DNA of 64,000 nucleotides from Chaenocephalus aceratus (GCA_023974075.1 CM043793.1:9046788-9110787), one strand, 5' to 3'; numbered from the stretch's first letter, positions 33,408 through 45,463 are shown. Notes: generated by a model from the sequence alone, not told the origin. Program-made: numbers and translations.

Positions 33408-34430
33408 TCACTCCGACAGGACACCCAGTACGGGGTGCGTCAGAGAGGAAAGGGAGACATCCCTCAAATAACATTGAATAAATGAACAGGGGGAAGACCA
33501 AGATGCAGCCGTGCAAATATCTTCCACTGACATTCCTCCGTGCAACGCCGTGGAGGCGGAAATTCCTCTGGTGGAGTGCGCTTTGATATTCTCCGGGGGA
33601 TCCACCCCCGAGGAGACATATGCCTGCGCCACCGCCTCACACAGCCAGTGTGACAGCCGTTGTGTAGACAGAGGTTGCCCGATCGAGCGCTCTCTATAGT
33701 GCACAAACAGGCGCTGAGAACGGCGCCATGCCGCCGTGCGCGCCACATAGCAGGACAGTGTGCGCACCGGACAGAGGAGATGAGATGTGGCTTCTTCCTC
33801 TGTTTTATGAGGAGGCGGAAAAAAAAACCCGTCCAGGGTGATCACTCTTGATCTAAAAGAGCTTGTGATGACCTTTGGCATAAAGGCTGGGTTAGGACGT
33901 AACACAGCCGAACTGCCATCCCTTGGATCCGGAGGCATGACGGGGCCACAGAGAGAGCCGATAAATCACTCACCCTTTTCGCCGATGTTAGAGCCAAAAG
34001 CAGTACTACTTTGGCTGATAACATGTTGAGGGGAACCTGCTCTAAAGGTTCAAATGGGGCTTTGCTTAGTGCTCGTAACACCAAAGCCAAATCCCACTGA
34101 GGCGCCAGTGCGCGTGACACCGGTCTGAGTCTTCGTACCCCTTGCAGAAACCGTTTCGTCAGTGGGTGACTGAACAACGTCCCAGCTCCGAAACCCACGT
34201 GACAAGATGATATGGCAGCCGCATATACCTTGATTGTGCTGAACGCCAAATTCCTGTCCAACAACAGCTGGAGGAATGACAGCACGTGAGGCAGGGGGCA
34301 CGTGATGGGGTCCAGGCTTCTTTCTACACACCAACGCTGGAACGCTGCCCACTTGGCTGTGTAGGACGCTCTGGTAGACGCGGCCCTGGCTCCCTGAATG
34401 GTGCGTACAACATCTTGAGAGAGACCTCAC
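33408..34430 (-). pseudogene. DIRS tyrosine recombinase, one frameshift
   Basis: The N-terminal domain begins near 34430 (STRASYTAKWAAFQRWC). The catalytic domain carries the R of SAKRVSDLSAL, then, after a frame change near 33890-33910, the H-x2-R motif in AHSTRG and the nucleophile Tyr in CSFIQCYLRD. These are the R-H-R-Y residues of tyrosine recombinases, which close the circular DNA intermediate of DIRS elements into the genome. The ORF ends at 33408. All four catalytic positions are kept, so decay appears recent. Confidence 0.88.
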
Positions 34431-34434
34431 CTCT

Positions 34435-36663
34435 CTAAGTGTTCCCGCTCAGGGGCCATGCCCATAAGGGCTGGCCTATCACTGGGTGACTGTAGATCGC
34501 TCCCTCCACCTGTGAGAGAGCGTCCCCCCGCCACGGGATCTCCCATGGCCTGCCTGACAGCGTACGCTGTAGGCATGGAAACCAGGAAGCTCCCGTGCGC
34601 TCCGGGGCAATTAGGATCACTGACAGCCGCTCCTCCTGTACTCGGTCCAGGAGCCGAGGAATCAGCGGGACTGGTGGGAAGGCGTAACAGCCGTCCCCTG
34701 GGCCATGGTCGATGTGCGAATGCGTCCACCCCCAGAGGGGGGTGGTCCGCGCTGACAGGGAGAACCAGAGCGCACATTGCGCGTTCCCCGCGTGCGGTGA
34801 ATAGATCCACCTCCGCCCTCCCGAACCGGCTCCAAACCTGGGGCCGATTGATGTAAGCTGCTGCGGCTCTGTTGTCTGTGCGAATCAACACATGCTGATT
34901 CCGCAGCAACGGGGCAAAATGTTGAATTACTCTCCGTACGGAGATTCATTCCAGCACATTTATGTGGAAAGACATGTGAGCCGGCCACTGTCCTCCCACT
35001 GCCCTGCGTCATGCACGTTCCTCCCCACCCTGAGAGAGATGCGTCTGTGAACACCGAGGTTGTGTGACGTAACTCTGCCCAGGGGAACCCCCTCTGACAG
35101 GACGTGGGGGACTTTTCCAGTAGATTAAGTCTGAACCCACGGACAGAGGGATGACCACCATGCGCCTCTTCTGTCGTACGGGGTCGATGCGCAGGCTGAT
35201 GAACCACCTCTGCAGTCTCCTCATGTGCAGGAGACCCAGGGGAATCACCCCGTGACCTGCTGCCATCATGCCGAGCAGCCGCATCACGGAGAGTGACGTC
35301 ACCACGCTGCGGGGTGTGACACGTTGAAGGAGAGCTGTCAGCTTCTCCACTCTCTGCCGCGAGAGTCGTGCTCTCATGCGGGCTGAATTCAATTCCACTT
35401 CCAGGTAAATAATACTCTGGGAGGGAAGAGGACAGCTCTTTTTCCAGTTCATTATGAACCCAGCTTTGACAGATGCGATATGAGTTGTACCGTCTGTAAA
35501 GCTGCGAGCCAGCAGCAGCAGGTCGTCCAGGTAAAATAGTACTCTCATCCCTCCTCTGTGTAGCGGCCGTAGCACCGTCTCTACACACTTTGAAAAAGTG
35601 CGAGGAGCCAGGGAATACCCGAACGGCAGACGGTTGTACTGGTACGATATTCCCTGGAATGAAAACCGCAGGAATTCCTGTGTTGGCGGGATGATGGGTA
35701 CATGGAAGTATGCATCCTTTAGGTCTGTAGAGGTGAACCAGTCTCCCTGGTGAACACACTCCAATACCTTTTTGACCGTCAGCATGTGAAAAGGCCTCTT
35801 CATTATTGCCTTGTTGAAAGCTGACAGGTCGAGGATGGTCTCATTCCCCCTGTCTTTTTCGGGATAAGAAAATAGCGGGAGTAATACCCCTGATTTTCTT
35901 CCTCCTGGGGAACCCTGGAAATAGCCTCTTTCAACAGGAGTTTCCCGTAGCTCTGCTTGGAGCGCAAGACACTGTTCTCGGGATGACAGGCGTGTCACCT
36001 GTATCCCGTTGAACTGTGGGGGGGGGGGGGGGGGAGGCGAACTGCAGGGTGTACACTCTGCTGATCAGCCTGCTCATCCATCTGTCCATCAGACACACGC
36101 GCTACCACTCCGAGAAACACTCTGAGAGCAGGCGCACATGCTCGAGATGTGTTGTGGTTGTCATGACGACGAGCTACGCCAAAGCCCTCGCCACCGCTGC
36201 CCGTGAGGCAACCCAAGGTGGGCCTAGAGCGAAAGGGCTGTGAGGAAACCTCCACACGCTGCATTTCACTCCGCCTCTCATCATGACGCGCGTACACGCT
36301 CAGATGATGAATGGGGGTGTGTGCAGTGATATCCACATGAGGCGTTACCACGGCGCTCGTGGGCTTATTGTGACCGTGTGTAGGTGGCATATCTCGGACA
36401 GAGGAATGCCGCAAGGTCTGTGGTTTAATAACCGAAAAGTCATAACCATCAGGCCTCTGCAGCGACTCCTGTTGCCTACTAATCAAAAGATTGGAGGCAG
36501 CTGGTGTAGTTACTGTGCTCTGCCGCTTATTAATCGATAGATTAAATAGTGCAGGCTTTTGTAACGAACTCTGCTGGCTATTAACCGATAGGTCATAGGC
36601 AGCTGGTTCACCCAGGGTGGAGGATATGTGAAATACATTTGTAACTGATGACTCAGACAACAT
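34435..36663 (-). pseudogene. DIRS reverse transcriptase and RNase H, frameshifted
   Basis: A leader ORF (36663-35995) encodes a Pro/Ser-rich region and ends at a G/C homopolymer (36018-36034) where the frame slips; RT follows from 35998. RT motifs in order: LDLSAFNKAIMKRPFHMLT, FTSTDLKDAYFHVPI, RLPFGYSLAPRTFSKCVE and LFYLDDLLLLA, where LDD stands in the catalytic box. RNase H follows in other frames: VFTDASLSGWGG, then VLIRTDNRAAAAYIN. The end carries the LIAPERTGASWFPCL stretch usual in DIRS. Frame changes lie near 35090, 34940 and 34650. Not functional as sequenced. Confidence 0.85.
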
Positions 36664-36856
36664 GTTGGGAAATGATCTTTTTTTATTTCCTTCACACTCC
36701 CGCCCAAACCGTCAAGGCCGGCTTTGTTTCTTCGGCGGCTCTCGTGGAGCAGACGCCGAACGGGAGTACCTCACTCCCTTCTTACCCCCCCTCTCTGGTG
36801 GGGGGCCGGAGGCGCGGGACGGTGCCCTGGAGGCGTGGAACGGTGCCCCCCCGCCG

Positions 36857-36895
36857 CTGACGGACGAGTCTGACGGACGAGTCTGACGGACGAGT
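36857..36895. repeat. 13-bp unit repeated three times inside DIRS gag
   Basis: CTGACGGACGAGT x3, perfect, followed by a partial fourth copy. It also shifts the frame. Confidence 0.97.
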
Positions 36896-37411
36896 CTGAC
36901 GCCTTGGCTGTTGCTGCTGTGCGTGTCTGTCCGTATGCCGCTGTGGCTGGGTTGGCTGCTGCTGCCGCCACTGGAGCCGTTGCGGCTTCACCGCTGGCTG
37001 GAGCCAGCTGACGTGCTGGCGGATGTCCTCTGCTTGCTCCGATGTCGCCTTCATGGACTCGACCATGGCCAGGAACTGGGGTCCGAACAGCCCGTCCGAG
37101 CTGATCGGAGCGTCCGGCAGAACCTTCCTGGCTGGCTCTGTAACCGCTGCCTGCTGCAACCAAAGGTGGCGCTGGATATGAGTCATCCAGGCCGTGATTC
37201 TAGCCTGGGAGACTGCCACGGCTGCGCACAGCGTGAGTGCCGTGCTGGCCGCCTTAGCGATCTCCTCTGCCCCTCTGGAGCTACGGTGGTGGACCGTTCG
37301 ACCAACGTCACCACCGAGTTGGTCAGCAACGCGATGTTGTTCGCTGCTGCCGACGCCTGGAACACACACTGGTGCGCCCGGTCAGCCTGGCGGGCGACAT
37401 ACTGGTCTTTG

Positions 37412-37453
37412 GGGGTGGCCAACATGGGGTGGCCAACATGGGGTGGCCAACAT
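37412..37453. repeat. 14-bp unit repeated three times inside DIRS gag
   Basis: GGGGTGGCCAACAT x3, perfect. Because 14 is not a multiple of 3, two extra copies shift the gag frame. Confidence 0.97.
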
Positions 37454-38247
37454 AGGGCGCCGTCCGGCGACCAAGTAGGCCTGTCTAACCCTGAAAAATG
37501 CCGTTAAGCTCGGTTCCAGAGCGGGTGTGGTTGGAAAAACCTCGTCCGTGAACCACTCCACCATAGTGAAGGGAACAAAGGTGGCCACCGGAGCCCTTAA
37601 GGTCCTCGGGTTCGCCGCTGCCCCTTCCTGGTAACGCCTAATGGCGGGGAAGCGCGGCCAGATCGGGTCACTCCTGCCTCTGCATGCTGCTGCTTTTCCG
37701 ATTATCTCCGGCAGCTCCAGCATAATGCCACCCAACGCCAGTAGCGCCGTGGACACGGAGAAGGGGACCACGTGCTCGGCCGCCACCTCTGACTCTCGCT
37801 CCGACCCCGTCTCCCCCGTCCGGGGAAGAGGGGGAAGGGGAGAGCCGCATGGCGAGCCATGGAGGGAGACGGGGTAGTAGTCGTCCGCCCCCCACTCGCC
37901 TCCAGAACAGGTTGTTGTCCCTGTTCTGGATGGGCCAGTCGTCCTCCTCACCCGCAGCAGCTAGAGCGTCCGCCCTTTGCTTCCTGTCGGATGATGGGAG
38001 ACGCACACAGTGAGAACATGCGATCTGCTGGCTGAGAGCTGCGTCCGCGTGCTCTGTCCCCAGGCAGGATGCGCATATCGGGTGCAAATCATAGCTTATG
38101 ATATATCCTGTATTGCACGAAGGACACATGCGGATACGATCATTGCTGCTCATGATTCTTTCTCGTGCTTCAGTACTGCTGGTTGCTGAAGAAAAGAGGG
38201 AGCAGATTGCCAGGCCACCTTCCTATTTATACCGGAAGGAGGCCCGA

Positions 38248-38301
38248 GGGTGGGGCCCACCTGGCGGGTGGGGCCCACCTGGCGGGTGGGGCCCACCTGG
38301 C
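38248..38301. repeat. 18-bp unit repeated three times in the DIRS leader
   Basis: GGGTGGGGCCCACCTGGC x3, perfect, in the non-coding leader. The matching stretch of the small DIRS derivative (around 32750-32770) has only one copy. Confidence 0.97.
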
Positions 38302-38407
38302 GGGTGGGCGTGGACTACAAGTGTTTCAGTGCTGCGTGGGGGTGCAGAGGGATAACCCAATAGCGATAGCCTTAGAAGGCGAAGCCATATACGAAATAGA
38401 ACTGCAG

Positions 38408-38914
38408 TACTTCCTCCTTCTTTTTCCCCTGTCTGTGTTTGTTTTGTCTGTGTGTCTGTCTTCCTTGCTGGGCGTGGCTACCTACATTCCGACTCACCTC
38501 CTCAGCTGCTGCTCATCTCACTGATTGCCACTACTCACCTGCACCTGCTTAAAACCCTGGTTCCCATCTTTAGACTTCGCCAGTTCTTCATTTATTCTTC
38601 AGTGGTAAACTGTCGTCCAGGCCTACTAGCGTTTTTCCTAGTGACTTTTTTGATGCTCCATGTGAAAGGAAATCATTTCCTAATCCTGCTTGTTTTTTCC
38701 TGTTCCAGATCCACATACTCCAGCCGCTCTGCCTGCCACGTCCAGCCTCCCCTCCTGGTCAGCCCAGCTCCACGTCTTCCCTCTACGTTCTCTTCGTTAA
38801 CTCCTTGTCAGTGTCGTGGACAAAATAAAGCCTTTTTTGACACTTCACCACTGTCTCGGTTTAATGCTTGCATAGCGGGTTCTCATCTCCAGTCACTTCT
38901 CTGGAAACCTAACA
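38408..38914 (+). mobile_element. Probable solo LTR of a retrotransposon
   Basis: Directly after the DIRS right end comes a C/T-rich segment. It has TTGCTGGGCGTGGCTACCTA, a CACCTGCTTAAAACC stretch and an AATAAAGCC polyadenylation-like string at 38825, and ends GGAAACCTAACA. These features resemble teleost Gypsy-type LTRs, which often end in CCTAACA. No coding region, primer-binding site or target duplication was confirmed. The ORF at 38452-38934 is not supported. Confidence 0.4.
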
Positions 38915-40392
38915 ATGTCGCTTTTTTTAGATGATGATTTGAGGTTTTATTGGTCAACATTTCGATAAGATTTATATTTCAGACAGTCAAACAACAGAAT
39001 GTAAGAACCACTATGGGATCATCAATCAGCTCAGCACTACTGCAGAGACAAAGCTTAAACACACACACACACACTTTTTTTCCCCCATGAGGAAGTGAAA
39101 ATGTTTTAAAGGTCAAATTCAGTTATATTACAACTACGGCCTTATTTTAGTTTTCCTGGCCATCAGTTATATCATTCATTATAACCTTGTACTCAGTAAA
39201 GTACTTTGAAAAGTCACTGGTCAAGAAACAAAAACGTTTATTCTGCAATACAGTGTGATACTCCCACACATCTTCAATGTCCTCTATGATTTGTCTTGCA
39301 CGTCATGCCATATTTGTGCCAAATCAGCATCTGGTCAATTTATTTGTGTCCAAACACAAATGTTTGCCTGCGCAAAATATATGCACAATAGTAAAACATC
39401 GGCCACCACTTTCGGCAAATGTCATCTCATTGACAGTCACCAAGCCCAAAATTGAGCGATACCAATGATTAACAAATAAATCGGTGCATCCTAACTGCAA
39501 CAGCAACCCATGTAAACATTCTACACGAGGCTAGGAGTCATCAACATAGACTGTAATTATAGCCTGACATTGAAGAAATAATCACAGTTGACTAATTATA
39601 TTACAATGGCATAATGATTACATGTCACTTCCACTGTGTTAAATCAAAGCTCCGACTGCGACAACTTAATGGCCGCTCTAGTGGCTCTGGTTTGATCTCT
39701 TTGAAGTGATGTTTGAAAGTGTAGCTTTGAAGCTAAAGGGCAGAAATAACCCCTCAGAGGTGAATTAAAGATGTGTTTTAGCCTCTGAAGCCTCACATCC
39801 TTGCAGTGAGATAACACACAAGCTTGTTTATTGGGGACTACCTTGCTGAAATCAGTAAGAGTCAATGAGAGCGGTTGAGCATTTCACTGATTCACCAGTT
39901 TTTTTCCTAGAAAGGTTTGTTTTAATGATCAAATATTTGTGCAATTGCTATTGAACAAGGCAAACAAGTTGAATCTCTTTGCAGGAGCGACTTATAATTA
40001 ATGAGCTGAAGAACAGCTACTGTAAGGCTGATAAGAATGTCCTGAGGTTTGCAGTTGTTTTGGTCAAACAATAGCGTTTTTTAACAATTTTAACACGATG
40101 ATGGCGTTATATGAAAAATGTAATGTAAAGTTATAAGTGAGTATCTATTGGGGATATTAAATGTCTTAACTAAATGTCATGGTTATTAATCCAGTAGCTG
40201 TTGAGACATTTTACTCAACAGCACATATGTGAACCCCATAGTTAAACAAAAGAAACGTCAGGGGATCACTAAAATTGGTAGGGTTCATCATCTGGGGACC
40301 ATGAATGGCTCTACCAAATGTTGGGCCAATCCACCCAGTTGTCCCATGACTGATATTTCAATCCATGGAGCCATGCCATAAGATTGATAATA
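38915..40392. other. No recognised feature
   Basis: AT-rich non-coding sequence. A short CA run lies at 39059-39074. Nothing else is supported. Confidence 0.5.
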
Positions 40393-40400
40393 CTATACTC

Positions 40401-41481
40401 TAGGGGTGTAACGGTTCACAGAAGTCACGGTTCGGTTCATACCTCGGTTTGTGGGTCACATTTCGGTACGGATTCAAGGAAAAGCAAAAAAAAGTCCCAA
40501 ATGCATAATTGTTTTTGCTGTTATTTATTTTTAACAGTAGTGCAAGTTTTGGTATGAAAATAAGGAACTCTAACATTTGGAATCATTAACTGTATTACAC
40601 AGTTAAAAACAAACCACAAACAGTAACACACACATCAGATGGCCATATTATTTATATTGGCTGATGTCAAACAAAAAGGTTAAATAAGCTGTACAACTAA
40701 AAAGTGTCTTGAAAATATTAAAATAAATAATAAGAAAGTGTTTCAATCACAATCAATAAGGCAATACAGAACTGTATAACATCTCCTGATGTCAAAACAT
40801 AAAATAAATACAATGATAATATAAAACAAAATAAAATATGTACCTTTAGGAGCAATGTCTAACATGTGTAATTAACTTGTGAGTGTGTGAGGCCATTATG
40901 CCTAAATAAAGGTACTCGAGCTTTACTCTATTTTCAAGTTTTTCTTCAAAAAGATGAGTTTGTCTATGTTGTCAGCAGTGAGGGCAGATCTGTGGGCGGT
41001 AACTATGTCACCTGCTGTCGAGAAAACCCTCTCGCTGGGGACTGAGACTGACTCGGATGTGATTGAGCATTTTTGACGTGTTACCACTAGCATACCGCAC
41101 CGCTGTCGAACAACGCCGACACACCGCCCTCGTCCGATCCACAACTCGCACCCCATCATTGTTGTAGTCCACAGGGAACCCGAAATGTTCCCACACACCT
41201 GATTTAAAAGAAGCAGGTGGGTCTTATAGCTCCTGTGTGTTGTGTGAACTCGCCATAGCTACTAACTTTTCTTCTTCATGTATTGTGTTCGTTTTGTTGT
41301 GTTTTGTTCTTGTTCTTCATTTGTTATTTATGGGCGGCTGGCTTTTAGGCGCAATCCCGCCCCCTGGATCATATATAGTGTAATACTGCCCTGAGTGACA
41401 GACTTTTTTCCCACTCGTAAAAAAAGGCGTATTCGCCGTGTGACTGCATGTGCCGAACCGTGACGTACCGTTACACCCCTA
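40401..41481 (-). mobile_element. hAT element, 1081 bp, perfect 8-bp TSD, internally deleted
   Basis: Left end TAGGGGTGTAACGGTTCA and reverse-complemented right end TAGGGGTGTAACGGTACG, flanked by perfect CTATACTC (40393-40400 and 41482-41489). Sub-ends are rich in CGGTTCGG. The ORF keeps both ends of a BED-type transposase but not its centre (see the ORF at 40923-41198). Confidence 0.93.
40923..41198 (-). pseudogene. BED-hAT transposase with internal deletion (N- and C-termini joined)
   Basis: The upstream half (frame starting 41196) reads a BED finger: WEHFGFP, then the C-x2-C pair in AVCRRCSTAV, then ASGNTSKMLNHI. Around 41055 the DNA passes directly into the transposase C-terminus, in the neighbouring frame: SVPSERVFSTAGDIVTAHRS then ALTADNIDKLIFLKKNL, the typical hAT dimerisation end. 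The catalytic core of several hundred residues is gone. This explains how the element became a MITE-like copy. Confidence 0.8.
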
Positions 41482-41897
41482 CTATACTCCCTTTTGCATC
41501 TATATAAAATATGTAAACAAGCTGAATAAAATAATCTCTCGATATTTCGTCTTTATTGGTAAAGCCCCTGTCACACTGTCCCGAAATTGACACCAGATGG
41601 ACACACGAATATGGAATTGTGAATTTCGCACGAAGATGTCCCCAAAGTTGGTCAACAGCCAAGCAACAGCCGAAGCAAGTATGATGCCTACAGAAGGCCA
41701 CACGATGGCACCCGAAACACACACGAAAATATGGTCGTAGACGTTACTGATGATTTAGAATGTATCCAGACTCAGCGTAAGAGCTTGTGCCTCTTCGGGG
41801 GGTGCTATGATTAAAAGATATTACTTATCTCTGTCATGTTGTTTCCATAGGAACAACAACTTCCTGTCAACAGCGTAAACTCGCCTTCAAAATAAAA

Positions 41898-43144
41898 TAG
41901 GGATGCACGATATAATTTTGTTTTTTTTAAACCGATAACGATAACTTCCTGCTTCTCAAGACCGATACCGATACCGATAACCGATAATAATATAATATAT
42001 ATATATTAAATGTACCTGTACTTTTTGCACACCTGGTGGTAAAAAAAAGACTAGTGAGCAAATGACATGAGCATTACTACTATGAACAAAACAACTAACC
42101 CATCTCTTTACTAATGTTCCATTGCTGAAGCATGGCTTCAAAAGCCTCACGGATCATATCGGCTGTGTGTGAACCTGGTAGCTCCTGAGAATGCAACACC
42201 ACTCTGTACAGTTTGTAGTCTTTGTCCAGCCACTGTGCCGTCAGACCTAGCATGCTAACGGGGCTAACATCACTGGTCCATATGTCCGTGGTGAAACTTA
42301 TGTCCCGTATATCGTTATCGATCAGAGTATGAAGGAGTGTGGCGATCTCATTATACTTGGCTGGTAAACACTCGTCTGAAAAGTGGCGGCGGCTTGGAAT
42401 GATAAACCTAGGCTCCAAATGATGAACTAGCCGACTGAATCCTTTATCTTCGACGATGGAGAAGGGCTGGTCGTCAAGCGCCATCATTTATATGATGAAG
42501 TTAGAGATTGTTTTAGCCCTGGGCTCGTCTCTGGCAAACTTCTTGCCTTTTTCAAAAGCCTCGTCGATAGGTAAAAGCCCTGGTGCCTGTGCAGCTGGCT
42601 TTGGATTCGCCGCTAGTTTAGCAGCGCAGGCGTCTTCGTAGGCTTTTAAAACACCATCGTAGCGATGGCGATGTTTCAGGTGACTAATCAGGTTGGAAGT
42701 ATTATAGCTCGTTGCCTTTTTCCCTCCTCGTGGAACTTCTGCATTGCATTTGTTAATACAAATAGCAAGCGAACTATCTAACTCTGAAACTTTGAAATAG
42801 TCCCATACTACCGACGACATGTTTGTTTACTGTCCTGGCTTCACGGCCGCACACCATTTACGTCACAGCCAGGCATGAGTTAGGGAGCGCTGGATTTGTG
42901 AAGAACTCCCCTCTTCCTAAACCACTAATACCACAGTACTGGCAAAACGGGAGGAGCCGAGTGAAAAACAAGCGCCCCTCATCCCAATCCACCCACACCG
43001 CAATATTTTTTTCTTTTTTTTACCCAAAAAATATATTGTATATTATCGGGGCTATTAATACTTTTATCGGGTTTATCGGGATGACGTCATAATTCCTAAT
43101 ATCGGACCGATAATTATCGGCCCGATAATTATCGTGCACCACTA
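41898..43144 (-). mobile_element. ZBED-type hAT element, 1247 bp, perfect 8-bp TSD
   Basis: Left end TAGGGATGCACGATA and reverse-complemented right end TAGTGGTGCACGATA. Flanked by perfect AAATAAAA (41890-41897 and 43145-43152). CCGATA/TATCGG repeats fill the sub-ends. It keeps the first 240 or so residues of a ZBED1-like transposase and has lost the rest. Confidence 0.92.
42095..42820 (-). pseudogene. ZBED1-like hAT transposase, N-terminal 240 residues, one nonsense codon
   Basis: Residues 1-60 form a BED finger: VVWDYFKVSE, then the Cys pair (ICINKCNAEV), RGGKKATSYNTSNLISHL, and H-x4-H (HLKHRH). A linker follows. At codon 111 a TAA (42490-42488) interrupts the frame, which continues without shift as MMALDDQPFSIVEDKGFSRL. 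The run DIRDISFTTDIWTSDVSPVS holds the first catalytic Asp region. The frame ends at 42095, and the remaining catalytic residues are deleted. It would bind DNA at most. Confidence 0.85.
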
Positions 43145-43766
43145 AAATAAAAGCATCTAAATAAAACAGGAAGTTAACCTAAATTACATTTAAGACATAC
43201 AACTGCAACGAAAGTAACAAAAACAATGTAATATCCTTTTCAGTTTCACAGAACACAAATTGGGTTATTTACATAATATGTTTACATGATTTTGTTGTGC
43301 AATAAATGCAATCTCGATGTCATCGTACTATAATATGATGACTACACGACGGCGTAGAGAGGTCTTCACTTAGTCGTGTTGCCTTCCTAAGACAATCGGG
43401 CAGCTTCTTGTTTCCTTCGTATTGTCTTCGTGAGGCGAAAAATGCCCGATGGCACCGATGATCACACGAAGATGACACGATTTGACAAGATGCCCTCACG
43501 AGTGACTTACGAAGGGCAAAATGGACAGACAAAATCAACACGAAAATTAACCTTCGCAAGGTCCTTCGGCAATTTGTTGGCATGCGAAAGATTTTGCCAC
43601 CCCTCACGAAGTTGCTGCCGGTGCCTGAGAAACTCCACCGGCGGCCATATGATGGCTTAAGATGCCCTCACGAATGGCCGATGTTACGATCAGAGCCGAA
43701 TTTGAACATTTCCTTTATCGTGTGTCCATCTGGTGTCAATTTCGGGACAGTGTGACAGGGGCTTAA

Positions 43767-45459
43767 GTGGTTGCAACCATTGAGTTTTGGGGCAGTTACT
43801 AAATCCCTACCAGCTGTTCTGACCCTTAATCTCTTGATTACTACGTCAGTATGTGTGCAAAGGAAACAGAATTTCCCTGCAGGTCTTAATAAGGTAAAAC
43901 ATTACTTATCACTCATTTATTGAACGGGGGCAGCAGACCTGAAAGGCTCAGCAGGCAGACAGGCGTGGACATGATCATTGCCATTACAAGAGGCCAGACA
44001 GGGTCTATTTTTAGCTCCGGTCCTTCGACTCATAGTGGATTTGGGAGTGTGGAGGCTGTCAACCTGGTGGCCATGTCATTAACACCCTCTCACTTCCATT
44101 AAACAACAGCCCCTGCAGACCTCGCCAAGCCAACCTGATAGATACAACTGCTGTGGATCTGTCTATACATGTATGTGTGTGTTGGTCAATCTATAAAAGA
44201 ACTGAGGTGTGCTTGATGTGATATATGCTACCCTATATCAGACAAATGATGCCTCCAAGAAGCCATGAGCAATCAAAGGCATGTCTTGAAATGGAAAATC
44301 AGACCTGAATGGTGATGGATGAAATTATTGTAGATACATTGGTATTGAAATATATGGCAGAGAATAATTAAGGTAGATTGGCAGTATACAAATAAAAGGA
44401 TATGTCAGTGGTGATTTATTAACAGTATCACCCTGACAAATGTATTTTGCAATCGTAAAATGTTCTGCTCAGTTCAAAATCTTGGTCACAAAGAGTTTTC
44501 TGTTATGTGTTGTTTTTTAAACGTATTACCACTCAGCAGCTGTTTATCTTTGATAACCAGTCAAGATGCATTTTACATCCATATATCATGTCATAATTGT
44601 ATCCTATGAGTACAGTGACCAACCCATGCAAACATGCTAAAACGGACCAAAACACTTACATTAGGAGAAATTTATTGCAGTTAACAAACGATGTAAATAT
44701 AAAAAGATAGATTTTGTCCAGTTACTGTTAATTATAAGTTGGAATTTTATATTTCTGAAATGTTAGGTACCCTCGTGTCCAATTGTGGGTACTGTCTTTA
44801 GTTGCTTGTAGAAGTCTAAAATCTTAATCTTGTAAAATTACACATCTAAATTGTTTTCCTTTTTTATTCATTATGGCCTTTGGACTTGCTAGATTCTTTG
44901 TTAGCTTTCATTTAATTATTGTTTAGACAGTCATTCATCCATTTGTGTCCTAAACATTAAGGATTGTACGGTAATAAAGACTGAAATGGCAATCAGGCAT
45001 CTTTTCCTGATTATGTTCTTCCATCATAGTGTCTTAGGGTGGTTCGTTATATTAAACAGTGGCATGTTAATCTCACATCACTCTGCATAATCACAAATTA
45101 ACAGATTTTTTTCCACCTGCTGTGTCCCCGCTTCACTGCAATAAAGAGCCAATTATTGACACCACACGGCTTAAAAGACAAAAAAGGGGGCTTGGATGGA
45201 TGAGGCTTCTTTGATGACATCACAACAGACGTATATACTCGTAACAACAGGGATATTTGTTATTATGCTTTCATTAGTTTGACGAACCACAATTGATTCT
45301 GCAAGTCATTTTCTATGAGGAAATAACGTTGCAGTGAGTTACACTTCATCAGTACTCTATTTCTGGTTTGCCACAGCTCAATGGATTAACAAAACAATTG
45401 TTAACATTTTCTATAAACATTAACGACTCTTAAAATAGATTAAAAAAACACATCTTATA
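43767..45459. other. No recognised feature
   Basis: AT-rich sequence, longest ORF about 60 codons, no repeats or exon signals that I can support. Confidence 0.5.
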
Positions 45460-45463
45460 TTAA

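Larger units (their letters stand above)
36782..38153 (-). pseudogene. DIRS gag-like ORF, frameshifted
   Basis: Starts at 38153 (MSSNDRIRMCPSCNTGY) with paired Cys motifs typical of DIRS ORF1 N-termini: CPSC, ICASCLG and IACSHC. Frame changes follow near 37905, at the 14-bp triplication (37412-37453) and near 37270. The central stretch contains FVPFTMVEWFTDEVFPTTPA; the distal stretch contains SSDGLFGPQFLAMVESMKA and a Gln-rich end. The protein would package the element RNA. The 13-bp triplication at 36857-36895 shifts the frame again near the 3' end. Confidence 0.7.
32925..38400 (-). mobile_element. DIRS-like retrotransposon (gag, RT-RNase H, tyrosine recombinase)
   Basis: A 5.5-kb element in minus orientation. 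Inverted ends at 32925-32972 and 38353-38400 (TCTATTTCGTATATGGCTTC) match over 48 bp with one mismatch. Order from right to left: a TATAAATA-containing leader (38225), gag, reverse transcriptase with RNase H, then tyrosine recombinase. DIRS elements copy through RNA and integrate with the recombinase rather than an integrase, so no target duplication is expected. Frameshifts break every gene. The 3' part (33196-33460) holds two diverged copies of a roughly 140-bp unit sharing CTGGATCCCTGACGTCACTC. Confidence 0.9.
41563..43763. mobile_element. PIF/Harbinger-like element, TAA duplication, hAT nested inside
   Basis: Left end AGCCCCTGTCACACTGTCCC and right end (reverse complement) are identical for about 46 bp, through CCAGATGGACACACGA. 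TAA flanks both sides (41560-41562 and 43764-43766). Without the nested hAT (41898-43144) and one copy of its target repeat, it is about 950 bp, non-coding and rich in CACGA/TCGTG strings. The 3-bp TAA site fits Harbinger. Confidence 0.88.

Noticed and set aside
33660..34856. Plus-strand ORFs in the DIRS region (for example 34458-34856)
   Set aside because: They are shadows of the minus-strand recombinase and RNase H coding sequence.
36857..38301. CRISPR-like array from the short repeats
   Set aside because: Units are contiguous triplications without spacers, inside a eukaryotic retrotransposon.
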